Shown in pieces: positions 13,102 through 22,840 of a stretch of 64,000 nucleotides of DNA (the stretch's first letter is position 1; each line of letters opens with the position of its first letter). The position numbers were made by a program, and so were the translations under genes. The notes under the pieces were generated by a model. It ran no database searches. It saw only the letters and a program-made list of their open reading frames with translations, and was not told the origin of the DNA. Source of the DNA: Prostheceraeus crozeri (taxonomy: Eukaryota > Platyhelminthes > Polycladida > Euryleptidae); the NCBI GenBank assembly GCA_907163375.1, contig CAJQUW010000928.1:1-64000 (forward strand), written 5' to 3'.

Positions 13102-13469
13102 GCGGCTGGCATCATATGAGATCGCTATCATAAATGCCTCTCACATCTTCTAGTTGATACTTTTCTTGCATATTTTTGTAATGAGGTAATCAGAGAATGT
13201 TCAAATTTAGTTATCAATATCTAAAAATATATTGCGTTCACTTCTCATTATGCAATTATGATATTGAAATATGCTAATTTTACTAAAGAGTAGTATGTTT
13301 TACAAAATTCTGTCTAGTTACTCATCTAATAAAAATTTTTAATTGGCATCGTAAATTCTATTACTTTACATTGCATTTACCAAATTCGTGCAGTCACCAC
13401 CGATATAAGGTGACGTAGTCACAAATGACAGCGTTATAAAGTTAGGTGATCTCATATGATGCCAGCCGC
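13102..13469. mobile_element. MITE-like element with 22-bp terminal inverted repeats
   Basis: Positions 13102-13123 (GCGGCTGGCATCATATGAGA plus TC) and 13448-13469 are perfect inverted repeats bounding a 368-bp AT-rich segment without coding capacity. It lies where PLE copy 1 ends and copy 2 begins. No clean target-site duplication is visible, so the superfamily is unknown. Confidence 0.75.
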
Positions 13470-13535
13470 CGAAAGTATGTGCATTTTCAACATAAAATTA
13501 GAATTCATCTCTTGCATTTCTGTCGATAAATTTGA

Positions 13536-15152
13536 ATGTTCCTCCGCTGCGTCTGTCAATGCTCTCTCTCTCTCTCTCTCAAGGCTGGAAGGCGCCAACA
13601 GCCTCCAGCCAACCAACGCTACCATCAGCCTTCAAGCAATGGAAGGTCACGTCGGCCTCCTACTTGGAACAGTCGCACTAGCAATCAGCCTAATTGGCAC
13701 CCTAAGGAGAATTCGGGCATTCACAGCCAGTCACGGAGACGCACCTTCAATCGTTCTGGTGGAGCTGATGTTAAGGAACTGCGTCCTCAGAAGATTCCTC
13801 AGCACTACTTTCAGCTCACTAAGAATCACTTTATCATAATCAAGTCATTTCATCACCGATCCATTCTGATGGATGGAATGCCTCCTTCCCTGCTACGAAA
13901 GAGGGATCTCTTGGTCAGCAGTGTGAATCTAGCATTCAATAATGATTATTTCCGCGCCATGATGGTTTCTGTTGGAGAGGAATGGTCTCGCAATGTCCAT
14001 CAATCGCTTTGTCAACACTATGAGTCCTTGAGTAGCGATTCACGGGAGACCATATCGGCCCATCCAATCCCTTTAGGGGTTTTACAACGTTCCTTGAGTC
14101 TCACGGAGAAATGGGCTAGGAAGCAATTGGGCCGGAAACTCAAAGATGATGTCTTAGCTGAAGCGAAGGCCTACATCATGGTGAATCAGCGTATTGAAGA
14201 CGAATCGCCACTCCTTGAAGAGACTCCCGTCTTTCCTTCGTCCTCCTCTTTGGATTCGCCCCCACGTGTGTTGAAGGAGTTGGTTGACTTGGCCACACAG
14301 ACAGACTCTCCTCGTTCCTTTGCAGACACTTCCGTCCAGGCTCTTGCGCCTCAGGATGTTCCTTTGTCCGGTGCAACTATGCTGGTTTCCACGGTTTCGG
14401 ATGCTTCCGGTGGCCCTGAAATGTTGGAGTCGGTTCCACAGGTGTTCCCTGTTCGCAACGGAAACTACCTGGTCATGGTGACGGGCCCTCTTGTTCCCGC
14501 AACCCCGCCAACTGTGGTTGCCTCCTCTCCTACGGCTCTTGCGCCGTCAGTGATTCCGGTTCCGATACATGATGTGGATTTGGACGCTTCCCGGCCACCG
14601 ATGGTACAAAGTACTCTGGTGGATGTCAACACTTTCAGGCCTACGGACTACAAAGCTGAGAAGCACGACTTAGATTGTTCCAAATCTAGTCTTATTGTGG
14701 GTGATAACAACCTCAGGGGTCTTTCATCTACCCTCTCGGAGTGCTCGGTGTTCCACAATAATAGGTGTCGCTTAAGCTATTTGAAAAGTGTCCTTCAATC
14801 AGAGAAGGCGGTGCATCCTTTGGTTACCGCCTTCGTCCTGTGTTTCTCTTACTTGGATGAACAGAACAAGCCCACCACGAACTATACTACTTGCAGGTCA
14901 GTCCTGCACACTGCAAGAAGGCTCTTTCCCAATGCTCGACTTGGTGTGGTGTTATACGTTCTACCCAAAGAAGCTAAAGATCCCTCCAAATCAGACATGT
15001 TGGAATTCAATGCCAACGTCAGAAAGAAGTTACCCTCTGGCTGTGAAGTGGTCCCGGTAGCAGCTGACTTCAATGTCTTGGATGCTTCGTGTTGGTCCCT
15101 CTCCGAGAGGGAGGTTGTCTTTGACAGCATCAAGGCTTTTTTAGGACAGTAG
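13536..15152 (+). CDS. PLE first protein (538 residues) with an SGNH-hydrolase-like C-terminal segment
   Basis: One uninterrupted frame. Residues 1-80 are Arg/Asn/Gln/Pro-rich and could bind RNA. Residues about 110-225 form a mixed-charge segment. Residues about 225-375 are Pro/Ser/Thr-rich and look disordered. The last 160 residues contain LIVGDNNLR (like block I, GDS/GDN, of SGNH hydrolases), a hydrophobic strand FVLCFSY, LFPNARLGVVLY and a final VVPVAADFNVL helix-rich tail. The order resembles an SGNH/GDSL esterase fold, but a clear C-terminal Asp-x-x-His is not evident, so catalysis is doubtful. The real start could be a later Met, since the first codons overlap a TC microsatellite (13561-13580). 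It precedes the RT frame, as an ORF1 would. Esterase domains are known in ORF1 of CR1 LINEs; in a PLE this would be unusual. The frame is firm; the domain call is tentative. Confidence 0.6.
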   Translation: MFLRCVCQCSLSLSLKAGRRQQPPANQRYHQPSSNGRSRRPPTWNSRTSNQPNWHPKENSGIHSQSRRRTFNRSGGADVKELRPQKIPQHYFQLTKNHFIIIKSFHHRSILMDGMPPSLLRKRDLLVSSVNLAFNNDYFRAMMVSVGEEWSRNVHQSLCQHYESLSSDSRETISAHPIPLGVLQRSLSLTEKWARKQLGRKLKDDVLAEAKAYIMVNQRIEDESPLLEETPVFPSSSSLDSPPRVLKELVDLATQTDSPRSFADTSVQALAPQDVPLSGATMLVSTVSDASGGPEMLESVPQVFPVRNGNYLVMVTGPLVPATPPTVVASSPTALAPSVIPVPIHDVDLDASRPPMVQSTLVDVNTFRPTDYKAEKHDLDCSKSSLIVGDNNLRGLSSTLSECSVFHNNRCRLSYLKSVLQSEKAVHPLVTAFVLCFSYLDEQNKPTTNYTTCRSVLHTARRLFPNARLGVVLYVLPKEAKDPSKSDMLEFNANVRKKLPSGCEVVPVAADFNVLDASCWSLSEREVVFDSIKAFLGQ

Positions 15153-15190
15153 CCAGTCACAGCTTCGGCGCCAACACCAGACTCTCTCAT

Positions 15191-15750
15191 GTGGCTGGTA
15201 TGAACTTCCTCTGCACCTCTCCTAGTTTTCCTACTTCTTCTACCACGAATGACCTCCTTCAACACACTAGAAGCTTTATTCCGGCTCCAACGGGGAAGTG
15301 CTGTCATCGTTTGATTGCTGCTGGGGTGGAGGATTTCCTCCGGAAACTTCAATGGCGCTCTGTTCTTTCAGGTCGAGACTCGGCCCCTCGCTGTCGTTTT
15401 TCGTATTCGAGTAGTCGCTACCCTCCTAGTGATCTTGTTCCCCAGTCTGTTTCTGACACTTGCTCCACCATCAGGACTTCAGTTCAAGATCTCCTTCGAA
15501 ACTGCAGAACCTGCTTCCTCCGCGACAATTTGTCCCCTTTCCAGAGGTCCGAGCTGCTCCGCCTTAGCTCTGAGGATTCTGTGGTAGTTACTCCATTAGA
15601 TAAGGGTAGTGGCTGGATGATCATCCCCAACTCACATTATGAGGCGGAATCCTTCCGTCAACTCAGCAACGAGAGTCACTATCAGCCACTGGAGCGCGAG
15701 ATCGACCGGCATGTTCGTGACAAGCTGTGTGCTCTTCTGACCCACATCTA
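15191..15750 (+). pseudogene. PLE reverse transcriptase region, N-terminal part (before the Tc1 insertion)
   Basis: This encodes the PLE RT N-terminal domain. Landmarks are FLRKLQWRSV, then NLSPFQRSELLRL, then a DKGSGWMIIP block followed by YEAESFRQL and HYQPLE. The same landmarks occur in copy 1 (NLSPEERQELLRL, MNKGSCWAILP, YESEAFRQL). Coding sequence ends at 15750, where a Tc1-like element begins; the last codons of the open frame come from that element. The matching RT sequence resumes at 17408. Family membership is secure. Confidence 0.85.
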
Positions 15751-17405
15751 CAGTCCGTTTCATAAAAAGTGGATCATCCTAAAATTTGACTAAATAAAAC
15801 AAGTATGATACAGAAAGCATTTTTCATGTTATTTCATGTCCCTAATATATTTAAATGTCCTTATATAATCTGATAAGCTATGATACAGTAACAGTTCTAA
15901 AGAAGCTAATATTTTGTGGCCCTACCCTTATTGTCAATGACATTACCAATTCGTCTAGGCATTGATTCGATGATATCGTTGATTTTTGACTGATCTAGCT
16001 TTCTCCACTCTTTTTAACAGTGACGTAAGTTGTGATACGCCATCTGTAGGTAGCAGTGAACAACGAACGTTACGTTTTAGAATACTCCATACATTTTCTA
16101 TGGGATTCAGATCAGGAGAACGAGCTGGCCAAGATAATGTCCTAAGCCCTAATTGAGACTTGCATAAGTTGACTCTACTACTCCTGTGACACGTAGCATT
16201 ATCATCCATAAATAACCAAATCGATGGGTCACCAAGTTGATCTGTCATTTGGCCAATGTTCATTCGAAAAACATTCACATAGCGTTCAGAATTCATGGTT
16301 CCTTGCTGTATGTGAAGTTCAGAGCGGCCATTGGTCCAAATGCCAGCCCAAATCAGTAGAGTCGCACCACCTTGTACCCGGGGACGATGTAAATGTCTCG
16401 GAATTTCCTGATCAGATTTTATCCATAATCTCAATCGACCATCACTATCCTTCAGACGGACTGATGCCTCATCAGACCAGACAACCCGATCCCATTGATT
16501 TCGCCAGTGACAATGACTCATTGCCCATCTGAGACGTCTTTTTGTATGCAGATCTGATAATTCGATCTGACAAGGCCTCTTACAGCTCTTGAAATTCGAC
16601 TCAATAAGTCTTCTACGAATAGTGGACTTAGAAATAGACGAGTCTAGTGTAGCCATCTCAGTTAACAAGAGACTTGGATCAACTTTAACAAATCTCAAAA
16701 TTAGGCGGTCTCTACGTTTGGATGTTTTGCGTGGACGGCCAGAGCCATCTTTACGACAGAGTCGAAAATCATCATTATGCCATCGATGCACATTTGTGTA
16801 AGGGACATTTAGTCGCTTGCTTGTAGCTCGTAAAGAAAACCCTAGTTCTAGCAATTAGGCTGACACTTTGCCTTTAGTGAATGCGATCTCGTTATTGTTC
16901 ATTTGTGCTTTGCATTGTTTTCAACCGGTAAGAGATAGATTTCTAGCTGAAAGCAATCAGGAGTGCTGCCAACACCACCGCAACGAAGTCAGGAAGCTAT
17001 GGAACATGAAGTTCAGTTAATCACATGTAGCAGTTACATTATTGTTGATGAATAATGGTGCTATACTGGCTCTGATTGACCGATTTTCTTTATTTTTGTT
17101 TTGCTTGATAGCTTTTGGCTTGTAGAACAGCATATTACATAACAAAGGAAACAAATGTAATTTTATAAGAGTGAGGTATGATTTTGTGTAACATTGCTAA
17201 ATGAAGATCAAATTATCTACTACTTTTTTATCTATAACAGGAAAACAACTTAATATTCATGCTTGATATTTCCAACAATGATATCAGTAAGCACAATTGA
17301 CATATCTTCCAAATTTCAGAGAAATTCGTTCAAGTTTGGCGGAGTTAGACAAAGTTGAACTTAAGGCGATGTTTAAGGGTGATCCATTTTTTATGAAACA
17401 ATCTG
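15751..17405 (-). mobile_element. Tc1-like DNA transposon inserted in PLE copy 2
   Basis: The element is 1655 bp, flanked by TA on both sides (15749-15750 and 17406-17407), the expected Tc1/mariner target duplication. Ends are inverted repeats of about 35 bp with a few mismatches: left CAGTCCGTTTCATAAAAAG, right on the reverse strand CAGATTGTTTCATAAAAAA, both continuing into TGGATCA. It holds one minus-strand transposase gene. It splits the PLE RT frame, so it is younger than that PLE copy. Confidence 0.95.
15906..16912 (-). pseudogene. Tc1-family transposase (DD34E), two lesions
   Basis: The transposase would cut and paste the surrounding element. The best start is the ATG at 16912-16910 (MNNNEIAFTKGKVSA). 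A TAA at 16857-16855 interrupts it, and the frame then runs LLELGFSLRATSKRL, an N-terminal helix-turn-helix (VPYTNVHRW), then GRPRK. Catalytic residues are visible: the Asp in VVWSDEASV, the Asp in WLFMDDNATCH, and the Glu in SPDLNPIENVW, spaced as DD34E. Near 16011-16015 a one-base loss in an A-run (minus strand) moves the natural C-terminus (KEWRKLDQSKI...IESMPRRIGNV...GRATKY, stop at 15908-15906) into another frame. About 320 codons were intended, close to the usual Tc1 length of 340. One nonsense and one frameshift make it inactive but young-looking. Confidence 0.93.
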
Positions 17406-17407
17406 TA

Positions 17408-18927
17408 TAAGAATGGTTTTCTCACCAAACGCGAGTTTTCGGCCTTGGAACCCTGTCAACCGATGAGACCCCGTCGCTTCTATCTTTTACCGAAGATTCA
17501 TAAGACTGTTTGGGGTTATGAGGGTATGCCTCCTGGCCGCCCAATTGTCGGGGATGTGTACAGCGTTACCCGTTCGTGTACTATGCTTTTGGAACATTTC
17601 TTGGCACCGCTTGCTCGTTCGGGAAAGAGCTTCGTTAGGGATTCCTTACATGTCATCAGCTTGCTTCGCGACTTGCCAGTTAGCGAGGAGTCTTTGCTTG
17701 TCACTTGTGACGTGGCTGCCCTGTATACCAATATCCCTACGGAAGCTGGGATCCAAGCTGTAAGGAGGGCTTTCGAGAAGTTTCCTGACACCAGCCGACC
17801 AGATCTTTACCTGCTCTCGATGCTGCGGATTATTCTTACCTCCAACAGTTTCAGCTTCCGGTGAGAGAGTTTCCTTCAAGTTCAAGGCACAGCTATGGGT
17901 TGTCCTTTTGGTCCCTCATACGCGACTATCTTCATGAACGATTGGGAAGAGTCAGTTTATGCGCACCCTACGAAGCCACCTATCTGGATACGGTATATTG
18001 ACGATATTTTCTTTGTGTGGGATGCTGGTGAGCCCAGCCTCTTCTCCTTCGTGGAGTACATTAACGGGCTTCTCCCTACCATCACTGTCGATCTGTGCCA
18101 CGATTCAAAGAGTATTCGTTTCTTGGACCTGGTGCTATACAAACAGGGTAATCGTCTTGGATTTCGAGTCGGGTTCAAGCCTACTGATACGCATGCCATC
18201 CTGAGTCCGTCTTCGTACCATCCGAAGAGTGTGTTTGTGGGCATCCTATTCAGTCAAGTGTATAGGTGGTGCAATCATTCTTCAACTTATGCTGACTTTC
18301 AGACGACCACGAGTACTGTCCAACCTGTTTGGATCAACCAGGGTTACACTCGCTGTGCCATTAGAGACACTGTTCGTCGAGTGTTTGCCCTTACGGGCCA
18401 AAGTCCTGGTAACTGGGACACTGGTTTCTTTCCGTGCAGTTGTAGCATATGTTCTTATGGACGTTTTACGTGTACAGTCCTTAATCCGTATACCAGTAGT
18501 CGTTTTTATATTGTACATAGACTTACCTGTCAATCAACTAACGTTGTTTATTACATACACTATCAAAGGTGCAACATCGGTTACGTCGGTCAGACTTCCC
18601 GGTCATTGTCTAAGAGAATTTCGGAGCATCTGTACCACATTCGTAGCTCACTCTGGTGATTTTTCCTTTTTTGGTTTGGAGCACTGCCCTCGTGAGGGTA
18701 AAAGACTATTAAAAGAGAATTCTTGGATGACTCGCCTGGGGTCTTTGAAACCCGGTGGCCTGAATCAATCATTGAATAAATCGGACAAGTTGCATTTAGT
18801 TGTTCCTTTCAGTGACTGCTCCAGCCTTGTTGTTAAATTATGTAAGGACCTAGTTCCTGAGATCCCCGTGTGTGCATCATTGACAATGCACCCCAACCTG
18901 GAGAGGTTACTTACGACCAACCGTTAG
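17408..18927 (+). pseudogene. PLE reverse transcriptase core and GIY-YIG endonuclease region
   Basis: RT motifs in order are FYLLPKIHK, GMPPGRPIVGD, DVAALYTNIP (first catalytic Asp), GTAMGCPFGPSYATIF and WIRYIDDIFFVWD (YxDD catalytic pair). Downstream come a cysteine-rich linker (CSCSICSYGRFTC) and a GIY-YIG nuclease signature: VVYYIHYQRC, IGYVGQTSRSLSKRISEH. A C-terminal ENSWMTRLGSLKPGGLNQ block follows, typical of PLE proteins. The cysteine-rich linker before GIY-YIG recalls the Neptune-type PLE group. The region is broken in a few places and would not be translated as one protein. The nuclease nicks target DNA in active relatives. Confidence 0.87.
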
Positions 18928-19493
18928 TCGTCCCTTTGTTTAGTTCTTTCTATGTCTTCTTTCATACATATCGCTTTAACTCCAGTATGCCTAGTTCACG
19001 CATACCAGTATTAAACTCTTTTTTACTTTTACTTTACTTAGAAGCATATCATATCATATCAACCTTTATTTGTTGTGTGCATGCTTGTTGATATCTGCAT
19101 GCCGAGTGCTTCTGTTTATGCTTATTGCTGCTCATTATTTGTGCATATCCTCTGTTTATTCATGCTTTTTATTTAATGCTTTGTGCATGTATTTGTGCTC
19201 ATGTATTTAGATGCAGGCCATTTAAGTTTCATTTCAGTGATGTTGTGTTATCAGTTAATCCTCTATTGTATGTCTTATCTGCTTTCACATTTGAGTTCTC
19301 AAAGAGTTTCTGCTTTCTTGCAGTTTATTTGGCATTGAAAAAGTTAAATAACGAAACCGGTCTGCCATTAGTCTTGAGATTTTCCCTCATTACATGTACA
19401 CTGGTTGGCCGCTGCTGTTTTCGGATTGTTGGTGTGGTCGGTGTGTGGATCTCGGAGGTCGCTTCGGCTGCCTCTCTCTCTCTCTCTCAAAAT
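18928..19493 (+). other. PLE 3' tail and TC microsatellite
   Basis: T-rich non-coding DNA follows the last PLE codon. It ends in a CT-dinucleotide run at about 19472-19488, where the 3' end of LINE B1 abuts. The exact PLE 3' border is not defined. The PLE may have ended earlier, the microsatellite being the LINE target. Confidence 0.5.
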
Positions 19494-19970
19494 TCAAAAT
19501 GGTTTATTGCCCATCTTGTGGGTCAAACATGGATCAGTTTACATAAGGTAAATATGTACATATTATGCGGCGTACGGATGAATGAAAAGATGACAAGGGA
19601 TGAGAATGAAATGATAGATAAAATCACACTGCACCATGATGACTGTCTTCGATGAGATCGATGAGATGAATGTCTGAAATAACTGAGCACAATGTTATAG
19701 AGCACATAATGACGAAAAAACTGTGTGGGTGATAGCGGTACGAATGTGGCACATATGTGGAGGAGAGGAGACGAAGCATGCATCATTACATGTTATTATT
19801 AATTATGTTCACATCGCAATTTAGCTTCCATTGTATTTAACTTAATGATTTTATTTGCACATCACACTCCGCAGCAGATTAATAATTCCTATTATTTGAT
19901 CGGAGGAACGGATTAATTACAAATTAACATAATTTGAAACAGTGATTCCAATCAACAATAGTTCGTACAT

Positions 19971-20037
19971 ACCTGAAACGATTTGAAATATAATTCAGCT
20001 AAATAATCAGCCACTTGTAACGTCCGTGCTCCGATAT
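19971..20037 (-). promoter_or_regulatory. Conserved 3'-region leader with splice donor (LINE B1)
   Basis: On the minus strand the block starts CATATCGGAGCACGGACG, runs about 65 bases and ends TTTCAG|GTATGT, the donor GT being 19972-19971. Equivalent blocks occur in C, D, E, F and B2. A partner sequence ATCGGAGGAACGGA lies at 19899-19912 on the plus strand and can pair with the leader start. In copy D an equivalent leader is found joined to the ORF1 start, which supports use as a donor. Confidence 0.6.
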
Positions 20038-20320
20038 GAGATTTTAGCGAGTGAAAGGTAATGCATGCCTTCCATTCTTTTGATTGGGTTAGTGAATATT
20101 TCTCAACATTTTGTGATAATGCAGCTTTTCAATGCTTTTATCTATAGCAGATTTTTTATATCTGTTCCTTTTCTGATCACTAAGTTATTGATTTATTTGG
20201 TCTACTCTTGGTTTGAATCAGCACAGATATCTATACAATTACATTGCCATCTTTTCGTTGCTATTGTTTCAGACATTAACATGATAGTCCATTTGTAGAT
20301 GTCAATTATTTTACACTCCG

Positions 20321-21256
20321 CTATCTATGATTTCTGATGTCCATTGCTCTGTCAATATATTCGTCTACTGGTCTGATTTTTCCTATTGTTAATGCATCCA
20401 TGTAGACATAGAAATCTGATCGTGTTATGTCTCTCAAGTCCGGAATCAGTGCATCTCTTTCCTCGTTATAGCATGGAAATTCAACAATGAAATGGAAGAT
20501 ATCTTCAGTCTTATTCAAGTCACAGAATTTACAAATACAGTCTTTATAAGTACTACGATTTTGATATGTTCCAACTTCTGCTGCAAGAGTGTGATTACCA
20601 GCTCTTAATTTGATGACGCTACAGATTTTATTTCTGCTGTTGCTAATTGCTAAATATGGTTTTAATTGACATTGAATTCTGCATAACTCTAGATATCTTA
20701 ATCCTTTAACACTATGTTTAGCGCTGTCGATCCACTCTCTTCTGAAATATTCAATCAATGCATTGTCAATTATCTTTTTGGACTTTCCACTGTATTCAAT
20801 GCTCTGTATATCTTTTAGGTCAATTTTATGAACTAACTTATCTATTCTGCTACACCATGTATTACGAAATGATTTTTTGTTTGTATTTTTATTGATAGCT
20901 CTGAATAATCGTGTGATTAATCTCTTATCATCGCTCATATTTAGTTTAAGAAAGTAATTCAAAGCTGATTTATAAAAATAATATTCTATTGGTTTAACAC
21001 CAAACTCACCGATAATACAGTAATTAGGTGTTGTTATGCGTAAGTGGTAATATCTTTTGTAAAATTGCATAATCACACGATTTAAGTCGTTTATATTTCT
21101 ATCAAAAAAAATTTCACTGCCGTATCTCATTCTCGAAATAGTTAGCATTTCTAGTGCTTCCGTTAAAATTCTTTCAAAGTTTTGGTAGTTACATATGAAG
21201 ATGCTCTTCCTCTTTTCGTTAATTCTTCGATATGCATTCTATCAGTTCTTGCAATC
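20321..21256 (-). pseudogene. LINE B1 ORF2, C-terminal part
   Basis: This encodes the post-RT region of the LINE ORF2 protein. Blocks shared with copies C, E, B2 and G are MRYGSEIFFDRNINDLNR, QFYKRYYHLRI, IGEFGVKPIE, FRNTWCSRI, WIDSAKHSVKGLRYLELCR and GNHTLAAEVGTYQNR. A C-x2-C-x9-H-x4-C zinc-like motif follows (CKFCDLNKTEDIFHFIVEFPC, with Cys, Cys, His and Cys in place), and the protein ends VDEYIDRAMDIRNHR. Relative to copy B2, a 22-bp deletion near 21170 shifts the frame, and the copy ends upstream at the 5' truncation. No RT catalytic motif remains, so this copy is dead. Confidence 0.9.
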
Positions 21257-21291
21257 TCTCTCTCTCTCTCTCCAACCAATCTCTCTCTCTC
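21257..21291. repeat. TC/GA microsatellite between LINE copies B1 and C
   Basis: Two CT runs separated by CAACCAAT form the junction between the 5'-truncated end of B1 and the 3' end of C. Both insertions appear to have used the same GA/TC tract. Confidence 0.85.
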
Positions 21292-22195
21292 GACCAATTT
21301 GGTACAAACATGTGATAACTGCATGAATGACATTACAGTATTAGAGATGATATACATTGATGATAAAGATGAATAATGTGTTAAACAGGTGAAACATAGA
21401 GATGAGAAACAGCAGCATTGGAGAAAGTTGTTAGATGAATGGAGTCATGAAATCACGATCTGAAAAAGTCTATGACAAATGGATGTTTCAATTGGTGATG
21501 AGCAATATATGTGAGTAGGCCTATTTACAAATGGGAAATGGTCATGTATACAATTCACTTCATAGAAAGTGATGTCAGCATGAATGATGAACATGATTTA
21601 TTTATAAATTTATGAACCAATGTCTATCAGAAATGTTAGTATTCATGAATCACAATGTCAATTTATATGAGGATTGTAAAGAATGAGAAGAGACATGTCA
21701 TGGATAAATGAGGGGAGGAGACAAAGCATTCATTTTCATGGCATAGCACCACGCAATAATCATGAAGATACATAACCAAATGAATAACATTAATTTTATC
21801 AATTTATTAATAATGTACTTTATTTACCAATCACACTTCATCACAGCAGATTATTTAACCTTATTATTTGATCGGAGGTGCGGTTCAATAATCATAGAAC
21901 AGATTTATAGTAAGTTATTGCAAATAAATCGAATGGGCTTTATCCGCCAGGAGAACATTCCCCAAACCAACACGGAAACATCAATAGGTCAACGGAAATC
22001 ACAACAGGGCATAGCACAGGGTGTCATTACATGGTATGAGACAGAATTCCCACCATAGCAAAGCCACCCCGAAAAGCCAAGCCCCATCGCGAAATCCGAC
22101 GAGCCACCAGCATTCACGAGAAGGACGAAGAACGACCGGACGGATAGAGCACATTACGTCCATGAAAAGTACTTAAGATGTAGAACTTAACACGT

Positions 22196-22272
22196 ACCTG
22201 AAATGATGCAGGAAAAAAGGATTTGAACAGCAATGTTAAGACAGTTTGATCAACCGACCTCCGATGTCAAGA
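22196..22272 (-). promoter_or_regulatory. Conserved 3'-region leader with splice donor (LINE C)
   Basis: On the minus strand, TTGACATCGGAGGTCGG begins the block, which ends about 70 bases later in ATTTCAG|GTACGT (donor GT at 22197-22196). The inverted partner ATCGGAGGTGCGGT lies at 21871-21884. Upstream lies GTCTCATTC, similar to the TCACTC seen before the leaders of D and E. The role as promoter and leader is inferred from copy D. Confidence 0.6.
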
Positions 22273-22389
22273 AATTTGTGGGGAATGAGACAATTGTAGC
22301 AAAGTTTGTCAGTATCAGTGAATGTTAATCAGTCCCTTTGCTTGTACTGTCTTTCCCTATCGAAATGCATTGTTTACTGTTTCCGTATT

Positions 22390-22775
22390 TAATCCATTTT
22401 AGGTGCGACAAGAATTTCATAGAAATCGCATCCAAAACAATAGCTGATTACGACGGCGAAACGTGTATATTGATGAATATGTGTTATGAAACTTTTTGTT
22501 TTATCTTTCGTGTCTAACTTGTGCAGCTAAATCAATGAAAAGGCTTGGGACATTTACATTGTTTTATTGATGAACTCATCGGTATTTCGTAGAATGATGG
22601 GTTTACGAATTTCATAGAAATCGCGTTGAAAATATGTTAATCAAGAGATTGACATGCATGAAGCGCAACATTATCTGTTGTTTCTGAAGCATAATGATTT
22701 GTCAATGAATTCATCATTAACATAAGCTTGTCCGATACCTAATTATTCGCAGTACATAGAAATCTTTTCGAGAAG
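22390..22775 (-). repeat. Decayed tandem copies of the ORF2 C-terminal segment in the LINE C 3' region
   Basis: Plus-strand words matching the ORF2 end recur in order: GTCAATGAATTCATCATTAA and ACATAGAAATCTTTTCG (22697-22770), TTGATGAACTCATC and TTTCATAGAAATCGCG (22566-22628), and TTTCATAGAAATCGCATCC (near 22415). The genuine ORF2 end reads TCTATAAATTCATCAATTG (22870-22888) and TTTCATAGAAATCTGATCG (22924-22942). These are partial duplications of about 70-100 bp, decayed past coding. Confidence 0.6.
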
Positions 22776-22840
22776 TACTGGGTCAAATAGAGGAACTTAA
22801 CGTAGCAACAGTTCAATAGCTTTAAATGCATAAGCTCATG

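Larger units (their letters stand above)
13471..19472 (+). mobile_element. Penelope-like element, near-full-length copy 2, with a nested Tc1 element
   Basis: The parts in order are: a first open frame (13536-15152); a second region encoding RT, beginning near 15191, interrupted by a Tc1-like transposon (15751-17405) and resuming at 17408; a GIY-YIG endonuclease region ending at 18927; then about 550 bp of non-coding tail ending in a TC microsatellite. PLEs are retroelements that are neither LTR nor LINE, with an RT related to telomerase and usually a C-terminal GIY-YIG nuclease. Both are visible here. The copy is broken in a few places besides the Tc1 insertion. Its left border is uncertain because the MITE-like element abuts it. 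Confidence 0.88.
19494..21256 (-). mobile_element. LINE B1 (5'-truncated copy)
   Basis: Minus-strand non-LTR retrotransposon. Its 3' end at 19494 abuts a TC/GA microsatellite and its 5' truncation at 21256 abuts another (21257-21272). It contains the end of ORF2 (20321 to about 21256) and a 3' region of about 830 bp. Positions 19494 to about 20984 align with 55263 to about 56753 (copy B2) with no length change; I count roughly 20-25 substitutions by eye. The shared 3' terminus but different 5' truncation and flanks show two independent insertions of one young subfamily, not a segmental duplication. Confidence 0.93.

Noticed and set aside
11440-19472. Retrovirus or LTR element
   Set aside because: The RT has Penelope-type motifs with a GIY-YIG domain. 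I found no gag, protease, RNase H, integrase or envelope segment, and no LTR pair.
19125-19655. 176-residue plus-strand open frame as a gene
   Set aside because: It crosses the PLE tail, a microsatellite and the LINE B1 3' end, so it is a chance frame.
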